From Bacteroidota bacterium (GTDB lineage: Bacteria; Bacteroidota; Bacteroidia; Flavobacteriales; Flavobacteriaceae): a DNA stretch of 64,000 nucleotides. Shown here piece after piece: positions 53,817 through 62,279 of the stretch. Every line of letters begins with the position of its first letter. Position 1 is the stretch's first letter. Below the pieces are notes generated by a model, which did not search any database, was not told the DNA's origin, and was given only the letters and a program-made list of their open reading frames with translations. Position numbers and translations under genes: made by a program. Location of the stretch: NCBI GenBank assembly GCA_023446155.1, contig JAEXIT010000004.1:496001-560000 (forward strand). The letters run 5' to 3'.

Positions 53817-56216
53817 CTAATTTATTCTGTTTTTTTCTTCGTGGTTTCCTGTTTTTCTCTGGTCGATAGATATTTTAGTATTTCCAAATCTATAATTTAC
53901 AGACAATCTGAATAATCGGGTGTCATAATATTGATAAAAGGTTTGCTTAATGTCGGAAGAGTAATTTTGATAGGTGCTGAAATTTTTCCTGAAAATATCT
54001 TCAAAGTTTAAACCAATGATTAAATTTTTATCTAATGTGAGGTATTTGAATCCAATATCTAAAGTAGAATAAGCAGTTGCAGTTTGGTAACCGGCCTTTG
54101 AAGGGTAATTATATTCGTAATGAAGGGAAGCAAAAAAAGTTTTAGATCTATTGATTGTAAATGTGTTCGTTGTCTGGGTATATCCTTGCCATCCGCAATA
54201 TTTTTTTTCAAGAATTGCGATATAGGGGGTTAATTCTGTATAGGAAACAGAGAAATCGACTGAAGATTCCCACCAGTTAAAAAGATTACTGGTAATAGAT
54301 AGGTTTCCTCCTATATATTTTCCATCAGCATAATTTAGCCTTCTGAAAATTTGCGTGTTATTTGAAATATCATGATAGGTTAACTGAGTGGAAATGTCTT
54401 TTATATCAGCATAATTTAGACTTAAATAAAGCAGGCTTTTATAAGAATAATTGAATTCAGAGCTGTAGATAAATGAAGGTTGTAAAAATGGATTACCCGT
54501 AGCATAGGATTTGGGGCTGTTATACCATCTTCCGGGATTCAGTTCCCAAAAGCCAGGTCTTCCAATTCTTCTTCCAAAATTTAGTGAAAATGTATTGTAT
54601 TCATTACTGTTATAAGATAAATAGACAGTTGGAAATAATTTAAAATAGTTTCTATCGGTTATTTGGTTTAAAGAAATAGAGTTCGACTTTGTTTGTGTAT
54701 TTTCAGCCCGTAATCCCAGATTAAATTCCCATTTTTTTCCAAGTGATTTTAACAAACTAAAATACAATGCCTGTGTATTTTCAGTGTATTGAAAATGATC
54801 ATTCTGAGATGAAAACATATTGCCCGTTACTTTATCATAAAAATCTGTAGCGACAGTATTATCCGTTTTTGTAGTACTAGCCTTGGCTCCGAATGAAAGG
54901 TTTCCCCATTCATAAGGCAGCTCAAAATCAGTTTTTAGAGAATAATTACGAATTTCCTGATCGGATTGGTTATAAGCAGATTGTTTTTCCTGAATGTTCT
55001 GATTATAATCGATTAAAGCAGAATTAAAATTAGTATCCTTAGGAGATGAAAAATCGAAGTAGTCGAAATCAATGGAAAATGTTTTGTCTTTATCATTAAA
55101 GCTTTGGTTGTAATTCAGATTCACAGCTATATTTTTAGCTTTGTCATTAGAAACTCCTTCTGTTTTATAGTATTTTATCCGATCATTATTAATATAGTCA
55201 TAACTGTAATTATGATTGAATTCTTCGGAGGAATTCTTCGGGAAAACGCCCATATATTGGGCTCCTATATTACTTTTTTCAGTGGGATTGTATTGTAGGT
55301 TTAGTAGTGTATTTAAGCTTCTCTTGTGATTTCTGTTACAAATATTGTTATTCCAACGTTCAACAGGATAATAGTAGTTAATATCATTTGTATATAGCGT
55401 TCTTCCATAACGGTAACTTAGGTTTGAAAGTGCCGAAAACTTTTTTTTCCTGTAGCTTATTCCCATACCATGAGAAAAATTTGCATAAGTTGCCTGCTGA
55501 TAAGCAGATCGTAAGGTAGCATTCCAGTTATCCTGCCCGATTTCCTTTAGTTGGATATTGATTAGTCCGCTATTGCCTTCAGCATCATATTTGGAAGGCG
55601 GATTAGTGATTACTTCTATCTTCCGGATATTGGCAGAAGGAATGGATTTTAGATAATCGTATAGAGATTCACCGGATAATTGCACAATTTTATCGTTAAC
55701 CATTATTTTTACAGTACTTTTACCGGCCAGTCTGATTTCTATTCCCTGAAGTCGAACACCGGGAGTATGTTTTAGTACATCTGCTGCGTCTCCTTCGAGT
55801 GTTGAAGTCGAGTTTTCGACATTAAAAATCAATCGATCTGTTTTCCGTTCAATCAGTTTTTTTCTTGTAGAAATTACGATCTCATCCAAAGCCAGAGATG
55901 CTTTTGTTGGCAGTATACCGAAATCGATGTTTTGATACAGATTGATTTTTTTCTTGAAAATCTCTTGTCCAAACTGCTCAATTAAAATGTTATAGTTGCC
56001 ACTACGGATGCTTAAGTTAAAAACTCCCAGACTGTCGGTATAGGTTTGTCCGGAAATACTATCATTTTTAAATAATGTCACCAAGGCAAATTCTATAGCA
56101 TGTTTTTTTTGATCGACCAATTTTCCTTTTATTGAATATTCCTGTGCTGACAGAATTTCAATTTGCAAAAAGAAAGTAATAAAAAATAATAATAGTCTGT
56201 TAGTTGCTTTTAGCAT
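53817..56216 (-). CDS. Outer-membrane beta-barrel (TonB-plug) protein of the RiPP operon
   Basis: 799 residues with a signal peptide (LLLFFITFFLQIEILSAQ). A carboxypeptidase-regulatory-like domain (YSIKGKLVDQKKHAIEFALV, about residues 25-105) precedes a plug (ALDEIVISTRKKLIERKTDR, GDAADVLKHTPGVRLQGIEI, NPPSKYDAEGNSGLINIQLK) and an OMP_b-brl_3-type barrel with GRRIGRPGFWELNPGRWYNS and ending LSVNYRFGNTK. It probably moves the mature peptide, or an import signal, across the outer membrane. It heads the four-gene - strand operon. Related in architecture to the barrel at 45761 but with the extra N-terminal domain. Confidence 0.87.
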   Translation of the reverse strand: MLKATNRLLLFFITFFLQIEILSAQEYSIKGKLVDQKKHAIEFALVTLFKNDSISGQTYTDSLGVFNLSIRSGNYNILIEQFGQEIFKKKINLYQNIDFGILPTKASLALDEIVISTRKKLIERKTDRLIFNVENSTSTLEGDAADVLKHTPGVRLQGIEIRLAGKSTVKIMVNDKIVQLSGESLYDYLKSIPSANIRKIEVITNPPSKYDAEGNSGLINIQLKEIGQDNWNATLRSAYQQATYANFSHGMGISYRKKKFSALSNLSYRYGRTLYTNDINYYYPVERWNNNICNRNHKRSLNTLLNLQYNPTEKSNIGAQYMGVFPKNSSEEFNHNYSYDYINNDRIKYYKTEGVSNDKAKNIAVNLNYNQSFNDKDKTFSIDFDYFDFSSPKDTNFNSALIDYNQNIQEKQSAYNQSDQEIRNYSLKTDFELPYEWGNLSFGAKASTTKTDNTVATDFYDKVTGNMFSSQNDHFQYTENTQALYFSLLKSLGKKWEFNLGLRAENTQTKSNSISLNQITDRNYFKLFPTVYLSYNSNEYNTFSLNFGRRIGRPGFWELNPGRWYNSPKSYATGNPFLQPSFIYSSEFNYSYKSLLYLSLNYADIKDISTQLTYHDISNNTQIFRRLNYADGKYIGGNLSITSNLFNWWESSVDFSVSYTELTPYIAILEKKYCGWQGYTQTTNTFTINRSKTFFASLHYEYNYPSKAGYQTATAYSTLDIGFKYLTLDKNLIIGLNFEDIFRKNFSTYQNYSSDIKQTFYQYYDTRLFRLSVNYRFGNTKISIDQRKTGNHEEKNRIN

Positions 56217-56418
56217 TTCGATTTGGATTTTAAATTCTCAAATCAAATTAATACTATTGTTTTATTTGGTTAGTGATAATTGTTGTTTTAAATAATAAAG
56301 TCCATTGTTTGTCCCTACATTAACTAATGTTGTTTAAGTATTAATCTTTTAGATGATGACCAAGATGGGTAATAGAATTGTTACTGAATAATTCTGTATT
56401 TTGTATATTTAAGGCGGT

Positions 56419-56443
56419 TCAAAACCCTGAAGCAGGGTTTTGA
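56419..56443 (-). terminator. Hairpin after the MBL hydrolase gene
   Basis: TCAAAACCCTG-AAG-CAGGGTTTTGA, a perfect 11 bp stem with a 3-base loop. It sits between the MBL gene stop (56487) and the RiPP operon start (56216). T run is short (four), so termination may be partial. The rest of this 270 bp gap shows no clear promoter box. Confidence 0.45.
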
Positions 56444-56486
56444 AAATATATGGGAAATTATTTGTTGAGTAGAGAAAAGGGACTTT

Positions 56487-57248
56487 TTAAGATATAAACC
56501 GATTAAATTCTTCTATATCGTGATAGCTAAAAACCGGTATCTCTAGATGGGTGGCAATAAACTCACGAATACGTGCTACGGTTTGCATACGAAGTTCGTC
56601 ATCGTCGGCGCGCATTCTGGCCAGTTCGTTTACCGGATGATTTACATCTGTCAGTTCAATTCGTAAATAATAGGCATCACCAATATAAAACAACCAGTTG
56701 TCTCCGTTTTGAATTGCCACACCACAATGCCCTAAAGTATGACCGGGTAGGGGAATCAGATAGATTTCCGTTTCCAGTTGTGTTGTAACTTTTCGGGCTT
56801 CAAAACCAAACCAGTTTTCTGACGTTTCCGAATACGTACGGATTTCGGGATTATGCGCGAGTGGTTGTTGTAAATAACGCGGATTCCCCGTTTTGTAATT
56901 CTCATATTCTTCCTGCCCCAAATGTACTACGGCTTTTGGGAAATCAGATAATCCACCGGTATGATCATTGTCTAAATGCGTAATAACACAATCGGTTACT
57001 TTTTTCGGATCGAGTCCCATTTTTTCTATTTGTCGGATAGCGGTCATTTCGGTATCAAAATGATAACCAACAATATCAATTAATTGTTGTCCGATTCGTT
57101 CTTCCGGGTTTTGAATATCCTGAAGTCCGATGCCGATGTCGATCAATGCCATTGCATGCGATTCTGCAATCAGTATACAATGACCGGAAACATTTTCGTT
57201 AACCGGACTTACAATTTTAACGCAGTTGAGATGGTGGAGATTTGACAT
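56487..57248 (-). CDS. MBL-fold metallo-hydrolase with variant motif
   Basis: 253 residues, cytoplasmic. The metal motif reads THLDNDHTGG near residue 90, where the usual HxHxDH has Asp in place of the second His. The next ligand is in PLPGHTLGHCG near residue 170 and a bridging Asp in YIGDAYYL. The N-terminal strand ALIDIGIG fits the fold. Overall layout resembles AHL-lactonase-like members, but the altered motif makes that activity uncertain. Transcribed alone; a family B palindrome lies just upstream of its start. Confidence 0.82.
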   Translation of the reverse strand: MSNLHHLNCVKIVSPVNENVSGHCILIAESHAMALIDIGIGLQDIQNPEERIGQQLIDIVGYHFDTEMTAIRQIEKMGLDPKKVTDCVITHLDNDHTGGLSDFPKAVVHLGQEEYENYKTGNPRYLQQPLAHNPEIRTYSETSENWFGFEARKVTTQLETEIYLIPLPGHTLGHCGVAIQNGDNWLFYIGDAYYLRIELTDVNHPVNELARMRADDDELRMQTVARIREFIATHLEIPVFSYHDIEEFNRFIS

Positions 57249-57268
57249 GACGTTGCGATTTTTACGTT

Positions 57269-57301
57269 ACACCTGACAGGTTTCTAAAACCTGTCAGGTG
57301 T
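57269..57301. repeat. Family B palindrome, copy 2
   Basis: Perfect 15 bp arms ACACCTGACAGGTTT and AAACCTGTCAGGTGT around CTA. Same sequence as copy 1 at 37657 apart from the centre. It lies 20 bp upstream of the MBL gene start and after the dnaN terminator. Confidence 0.85.
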
Positions 57302-57314
57302 AAAATGATCAAAT

Positions 57315-57350
57315 AAAAAACCGCAATCCTAATAAGTATTGCGGTCTTTT
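57315..57350 (-). terminator. Terminator after dnaN
   Basis: On the - strand ACCGCAAT-loop-ATTGCGGT followed by TTTTTT; about 30 bp after the dnaN stop. Confidence 0.82.
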
Positions 57351-57380
57351 GGTTATAAAAGGGTTGGTTATAGCGTAAGA

Positions 57381-58502
57381 TTAGCTGTTTAACATTACCG
57401 GCATTACCAGCATGGTTACGGTTTCGCCTTCGTCCAATCCATCAACCGGAGTTAAAATTCCGGCACGGTTTGGTAACGACATTTCCAGCATAATTTCGTC
57501 CGACTGCAAGTTGGTCAACATTTCGGTTAGGAAACGGGAGTTGAACCCGATTTGCATATCGTCGCCCTGATAATCACAGGTCAATCTTTCTTCTGCCTTG
57601 TTGGAGTAATCGATATCCTCAGCAGAGATGTTTAATTCTGCACCGGCAATTTTTAATCGGATCTGGTGGGTCGTTTTGTTTGCGAAAATCGCCACACGTC
57701 GTACCGAGCTTAAAAACTGCGTACGGTTCATTAATAATTTATTCGGATTCTCTTTCGGGATAACCGCTTCATAATTGGGATATTTTCCATCAATTAAGCG
57801 ACATGTTAAAATATAGTTATCAAAAGAGAAGGTTGCATTCGAATCGTTGTATTCAATTTTTACTTCCGCATCCGAAGCTGCCAAAATACCTTTTAAAATG
57901 TTTAATGGTTTTTTAGGCATGATAAAATCTGCAACTTGCGATGCTTTTACATCAGTACGGGCATATTTTACCAATTTATGTGCGTCGGTCGCTACGAAGA
58001 TTAATCCTTCCGGGGAAAACTGGAAGAATACTCCCGACATTACCGGACGTAAATCGTCGTTACCCGCTGCGAAAATGGTTTTGCTCACGGCCGTTGCTAA
58101 TACTTCTGCAGGAACCAAAGTCGACGACGGCTCCTCCAAAACTACTGCTTTCGGGAATTCATCACCCGGTGCGTAGGCCAGGGCATATTTACCGGAGTTG
58201 GAGCTAATCTCTACCGTATTGTTGTCCTCTACAGTAAACGTTAACGGTTGCTCCGGGAATGTTTTTAAAATTTCAAGTAAAAGTTTCGCCGGAACGGCTA
58301 CGCTTCCCTGACTGGTAGAATCGATTTCCAATGTGGCCGACATGGTAGTCTCCAAATCGGATGCCGATACTCTAAGTTGGTTATTGTCTAATTCAAATAA
58401 GAAATTATCTAAAATGGGTAAGGTGTTGCTACTGTTAATAACACTACCTAAAACCTGTAATTGTTTTAATAAATATGAACTGGATACAATAAACTTCATC
58501 AT
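57381..58502 (-). CDS. dnaN: DNA polymerase III subunit beta (sliding clamp)
   Basis: 373 residues (or 372 from the second ATG at 58499), the normal length. Three clamp domains of about 120 residues each are visible. Typical segments are KFIVSSSYLLKQLQVLGSVI, ILDNFLFELDNNQLRVSASD, LRPVMSGVFFQFSPEGLIFV and GRFL-equivalent FNSRFLTEMLTNLQSDEIML, ending MLVMPVMLNS. It encircles DNA and tethers the replicative polymerase. Own -7 box upstream and own terminator. It is not next to dnaA, as usual in Flavobacteria. Confidence 0.96.
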   Translation of the reverse strand: MMKFIVSSSYLLKQLQVLGSVINSSNTLPILDNFLFELDNNQLRVSASDLETTMSATLEIDSTSQGSVAVPAKLLLEILKTFPEQPLTFTVEDNNTVEISSNSGKYALAYAPGDEFPKAVVLEEPSSTLVPAEVLATAVSKTIFAAGNDDLRPVMSGVFFQFSPEGLIFVATDAHKLVKYARTDVKASQVADFIMPKKPLNILKGILAASDAEVKIEYNDSNATFSFDNYILTCRLIDGKYPNYEAVIPKENPNKLLMNRTQFLSSVRRVAIFANKTTHQIRLKIAGAELNISAEDIDYSNKAEERLTCDYQGDDMQIGFNSRFLTEMLTNLQSDEIMLEMSLPNRAGILTPVDGLDEGETVTMLVMPVMLNS

Positions 58503-58549
58503 CTTTCTTTTTTAGGTTTGTAAAATCCTCGATTACATTTTACATTTCA

Positions 58550-58557
58550 CAAATATA
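58550..58557 (-). promoter_or_regulatory. -7 box of dnaN
   Basis: TATATTTG on the - strand fits TAnnTTTG, 47 bp before the start codon. No -33 TTG at the usual spacing. Confidence 0.4.
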
Positions 58558-58596
58558 TCGTAATCTCTCTAATGAAAAAACATTTTTTATTAACAA

Positions 58597-60282
58597 CTAG
58601 CGGGAATATTTTCTTTTTCTCAAGAAAGTGAACAATAGTCCAAACAGTGCCAGTACAACTATTGGTAATCCGACAGTTATAATCTGGGTGATCGTGTAGT
58701 TGTCGTACACTTTTTGTTTGTCCAGTAACGGCAAATCAACATCTTTACTTCTAATGTTAATAAGTCCGGTGTCGTCCAGTAAATAATTCACACAGTTTAA
58801 AAGGAATTCTTTATTGCCATACAGGTTGTTGGTCCACTTGTCGTAACCGAGTTCCATAGGCTGAAATGCCTGGTCCAATTGGTTCTTGATGATGTCTCCA
58901 TCGGAGATCACAATCATCTTTCCGGCTTTTCCACTAGTCTTATACGTACTGTCTTTAAACGGAAGGATACGGTTTTCGTACATCGATTGGAATTTTCCTT
59001 CCAACAATACCGATACCGGAATACGTCCACCACCTACGTAGTCTTTTGGCCCGCTTTCCTCGGTAACCATATTCAGACTTACCTCAATCGGTGTACCGAT
59101 ACTCTTCGAATATTGTGACGATTCCATCAAAATGGTTTTCTTAATTCCATTTTTTAACGTGTCGATTGGGTTGGCAAATTCAAAACGTACCCCCTCAATG
59201 TTCTTAACAATCGGGTTTTGCGATTGCGGATAGATAAATGGTGAATATTTCCAGAAATATTGTTCGTATTGCGTCGCACTTCCGCGTTCGCCGGATGCCA
59301 GTTTAATCGGAGCCGCCTGTTCGTCTTTTACCAAAGCCGGGTTGATACGGATTCCGTATTTAAAGAACATATCGTTTAGGTTCAAATCTCTTGGAAAGGC
59401 CAGGATCGATCCACTGTCGTTATACAAACTGTCCATTTCGGCTTGTACCGCATCGACCAACCATAAGGTTTTTCCACCGTTAACGATAAACTGATCCAAA
59501 ACCTGTTTTTCGTCTTCATTAAACTTTTCACTTGGCTTGGCAATAATCGCAAGATCGTATTTTTTAAGCGCTGCGGCTGTTTTTACAGGGTTTTTAGCCA
59601 CCGAATCCAACGTAAAGGGCCCGATATAATAACTCTCGCGGATGGTTTTTAGGAAATCGGCTATCTGTAATTCGTGTAATTCACCGTTTCCTTTGATGAT
59701 GGCGATTTTCTTTTCCTTACTTTTTGAGATTTTATTAAAGGCGTCGGCAAAGGCATATTCCAAATGCTGTACCGAACTCACTACTTTTTCTTCGGTAGTC
59801 GCACCCATCATGTTTTTAAGCAACTGAATTTTAGTGCTTTTGTCATTGTAGGTGGCAATAGCCCACGGAAAAACTACTTCCTGCGATTGTTTTCCGCGAT
59901 CGTCTACCGTAATACTGATAGGTGTCAAACCTCGCTGATAAAGCATTTTCATCGTAGCCTCGCGTTCTTCTTCTTTTTCCAACGGATTTACGAATTGGAA
60001 AATGATGTTGGAATTATAGGCTTTGTATTCTTCTAAAAGTTGTTTGGTTTCGGCTTGTAGTCGTTTAAACTCACCCGGAAATTGTCCGTCCAGGAATACA
60101 TCAATATACAATGGACTGTCGATGCTTTTAATGATCTCTAAGGAGGTTTCCGATAAGGTGTACCGTTTGTCCTGTGTTAAGTCGAAACGTTTGAAAAAAT
60201 AAGTACCGATAACGTTTACCGCAATCAGGGCAATCAGGATAATTCCGAATTGTTTTAGGTGTTTCTTTTGTTGCGCTTTCAT
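58597..60282 (-). CDS. gldG: Gliding motility ABC-type protein GldG
   Basis: 561 residues from ATG 60282, which overlaps the gldF stop as TAATG; an in-frame ATG at 60288 is less likely. One N-terminal membrane helix (FGIILIALIAVNVIGTYFF), a large periplasmic Gld/ABC-substrate-like region (LEIIKSIDSPLYIDVFLDGQ; KILDQF-type ENDEKQVLDQFIVNGGKTLW), and a C-terminal helix (ITVGLPIVVLALFGLLFTFL) before basic residues. GldG works with GldF and GldA in a transporter tied to gliding motility and type IX secretion. gldA is not in the window. Confidence 0.93.
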   Translation of the reverse strand: MKAQQKKHLKQFGIILIALIAVNVIGTYFFKRFDLTQDKRYTLSETSLEIIKSIDSPLYIDVFLDGQFPGEFKRLQAETKQLLEEYKAYNSNIIFQFVNPLEKEEEREATMKMLYQRGLTPISITVDDRGKQSQEVVFPWAIATYNDKSTKIQLLKNMMGATTEEKVVSSVQHLEYAFADAFNKISKSKEKKIAIIKGNGELHELQIADFLKTIRESYYIGPFTLDSVAKNPVKTAAALKKYDLAIIAKPSEKFNEDEKQVLDQFIVNGGKTLWLVDAVQAEMDSLYNDSGSILAFPRDLNLNDMFFKYGIRINPALVKDEQAAPIKLASGERGSATQYEQYFWKYSPFIYPQSQNPIVKNIEGVRFEFANPIDTLKNGIKKTILMESSQYSKSIGTPIEVSLNMVTEESGPKDYVGGGRIPVSVLLEGKFQSMYENRILPFKDSTYKTSGKAGKMIVISDGDIIKNQLDQAFQPMELGYDKWTNNLYGNKEFLLNCVNYLLDDTGLINIRSKDVDLPLLDKQKVYDNYTITQIITVGLPIVVLALFGLLFTFLRKRKYSR

Positions 60283-61007
60283 TACCATTTTAAAGATTTA
60301 AGTTTATAAACCGTTGCCGACAGAAATAGTACGGTAACACTGATAAAATAGATAATGTCGCGGGTATCGATCACACCGCGGCTCATACTTTTAAAATGGT
60401 AATCCATTCCAAAACTGGCCACCGTATTTCCGAAAGCACCCATAAAACCGGACATGCCTTCAAATCCGAAATAGAATACAAAACAAAGGAAAACCGCAAT
60501 GATAAAGGCTACAATCTGATTGTCGGATAGGGTAGACGTAAAGATTCCAATAGCGGTATAGGAGGCAATCAGGAATAACAATCCAAAATAAGAACCGAGT
60601 GTACTTCCCATATCGATATTCCCTTCCGGGTTTCCGAATTTAGAAAGCACCACCACGTAAATAATCGTTGGGATAATCGCGATCACGATCAGTAAAAAAG
60701 CACCCAGAAACTTACCGTTTACGATCTCCCAGATACTCAACGGTTTGGTGAGCATCAATTCGATGGTTCCTTGTTTCTTTTCGTCCGAAAAACTGCGCAT
60801 GGTTACGGCAGGAATCAGGAAAATTAAAATCCACGGGGATAGGGTGAAAAAGGGACTTAAATCGGCAAAACCGCTTTTCAGGATATTAAAGTCGCCTTGA
60901 AATACCCAAAGGAACAGGCCGTTTAGTAATAGAAAAATAGCGATAACCAAATAGCCTATCGGCGAACCGAAAAAGGATTTGATTTCTCTTAATAATAAGG
61001 CTTTCAT
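60282..61007 (-). CDS. gldF: Gliding motility ABC permease GldF
   Basis: 241 residues, six membrane helices. Starts LLLREIKSFFGSPIGYLVIA, the ABC-2 permease signature, with SFSDEKKQGTIELMLTKPLS in the first loop. It forms the inner-membrane channel of the Gld transporter with GldG. Translationally coupled to gldG by the TAATG overlap. Probably transcribed from the SAM-hydrolase promoter upstream with gaps of 21 and 27 bp. Confidence 0.93.
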   Translation of the reverse strand: MKALLLREIKSFFGSPIGYLVIAIFLLLNGLFLWVFQGDFNILKSGFADLSPFFTLSPWILIFLIPAVTMRSFSDEKKQGTIELMLTKPLSIWEIVNGKFLGAFLLIVIAIIPTIIYVVVLSKFGNPEGNIDMGSTLGSYFGLLFLIASYTAIGIFTSTLSDNQIVAFIIAVFLCFVFYFGFEGMSGFMGAFGNTVASFGMDYHFKSMSRGVIDTRDIIYFISVTVLFLSATVYKLKSLKW

Positions 61008-61028
61008 TTATTTTTTGTACGTTTTATT

Positions 61029-61325
61029 TTATTCCAGACTCACCAGTTTATCAACGCTCCAGGCTTCGGGTTTGGCATTAAAAAATTGCTTTGTATAGGC
61101 CCAAACTTCAATAAAAAGCTCCGATTTCCGGTAGTTTTCCAAATCGGCTTCCGTTTCCCAATAACTATAGGTAAAGAAAACCGACGGGTTGTTTTTGTCC
61201 TGGTAAAGCTCCAAAAAGCGATTACCGGGGAAGTTGCGTATCTTTTGCTTAACTTCATGAAAATTCGTTAAAAAAGCTTCGATTTTCTCTTCATGGAAAC
61301 TCATTTTTACGATGCGTACAAACAT
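61029..61325 (-). CDS. ABM-family (quinol monooxygenase-like) protein
   Basis: 98 residues, one ferredoxin-like alpha/beta ABM domain. Typical features are FVRIVKMSFHEEKIEAFLTN, CFG-like GNRFLELYQDKNN and VFFTYSYWETEADLENYRKS. Family members act on quinones or haem-like substrates, often as dimers. Its substrate is unknown. It lies between the SAM hydrolase and gldF genes in a common transcript, an arrangement I recall in Flavobacteria. Confidence 0.82.
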   Translation of the reverse strand: MFVRIVKMSFHEEKIEAFLTNFHEVKQKIRNFPGNRFLELYQDKNNPSVFFTYSYWETEADLENYRKSELFIEVWAYTKQFFNAKPEAWSVDKLVSLE

Positions 61326-61352
61326 AAGGAATTATGAATTAATTTTTGGAAT

Positions 61353-62186
61353 TTAAGATTTGAAAATTACAGTCACCCGATCGCGGAATTTCAGGCCTAA
61401 TAATGAGGTGGCCGATCCTACTGTAGACGGGTTACTTTTATAGATGGCAATTTCGAGAAAATCCGCTTCGTTAAACAACGCCAGTTTCTCGCCTTCGTAG
61501 TCTTTTAAAACAAACTTTTCGGATATTTTAAAATCAGAATAATTTCGGTGAATATTCTTGATGGTCTTGGTTCCGAAACGAATCTCAAAATCGCGTCCGC
61601 GTGCGGTTTCCTGAATCAGTTTTCGGGAAATATTCGTCACACAGTTACCAAAATGATCAATGTAAACTACCGCACCGTTAATCGCGTTATAATCGGTGGT
61701 AATTGTTGCCTGGAGTTCGCTTATTTCTTTGATACTGCTGATTTCCCGCCCGATAACGTTCATAACGCCGCCTTTGGCCAGGTGGCAGGCGACTTTTACA
61801 AAAACGTCCATATCGGTGGCATTATCCGCTAAACGGTCGTGTATGTTGATCTCAACAATTTTTTGGGGGACTATTTTCTGCGTCAGTATACTCAAAATAC
61901 CGTTATCGGCACAGATAAAATAATGATCATTCCACTGCATCGCGATATGTTTACTTTCGAAGGTACGTTCCGAATCGACTCCGATCAGGTGCACGGTTCC
62001 TTTCGGAAAACTACTGTAAGCCGCATTGATAATATAGCTGGCTTCCGAGATGTTAAACAAATCGATGTTGTGGGAAATGTCAATAATTTGTACATCAGGA
62101 TGTTCGGTAATAATCTTACCCTTCAGCGCGCCGACGAAGTGATCCTTCAGCCCAAAATCGGTAGTAAGCGTAATTATTGACATCAT
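61353..62186 (-). CDS. SAM hydroxide adenosyltransferase (DUF62 family)
   Basis: 277 residues. N-terminal signature IITLTTDFGLKDHFVGALKG and the catalytic region ADNGILSIL; VYIDHFGNCVTNIS and the C-terminal beta domain (IYKSNPSTVGSATSLLGLKF) match the SAM_adeno_trans family related to fluorinase and chlorinase. The family's usual reaction is hydrolysis of S-adenosylmethionine to adenosine and methionine. First gene of the operon with ABM and gldFG. Confidence 0.9.
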   Translation of the reverse strand: MMSIITLTTDFGLKDHFVGALKGKIITEHPDVQIIDISHNIDLFNISEASYIINAAYSSFPKGTVHLIGVDSERTFESKHIAMQWNDHYFICADNGILSILTQKIVPQKIVEINIHDRLADNATDMDVFVKVACHLAKGGVMNVIGREISSIKEISELQATITTDYNAINGAVVYIDHFGNCVTNISRKLIQETARGRDFEIRFGTKTIKNIHRNYSDFKISEKFVLKDYEGEKLALFNEADFLEIAIYKSNPSTVGSATSLLGLKFRDRVTVIFKS

Positions 62187-62226
62187 TTTGTTTATAACTA
62201 TTAAGGGAACTTTCTTTAAAAATTGC

Positions 62227-62234
62227 TAGATTTG
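62227..62234 (+). promoter_or_regulatory. -7 box of phoH
   Basis: TAGATTTG fits TAnnTTTG, 46 bp before the TTG start. It lies next to the divergent box at 62242-62249. Confidence 0.4.
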
Positions 62235-62241
62235 AGATATG

Positions 62242-62249
62242 CAAAGCTA
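62242..62249 (-). promoter_or_regulatory. -7 box of the SAM hydrolase-gldFG operon
   Basis: TAGCTTTG on the - strand fits TAnnTTTG, 56 bp before the ATG at 62186. Convergent -7 boxes this close mean the two promoters overlap and may compete. Confidence 0.4.
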
Positions 62250-62279
62250 ACTTATTTTTTTAATTAAATCCCGTTGCTT

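Noticed and set aside
56487..57248. AHL lactonase (quorum quenching)
   Set aside because: The required HxHxDH motif has Asp in place of the second His, and no signalling gene is adjacent.
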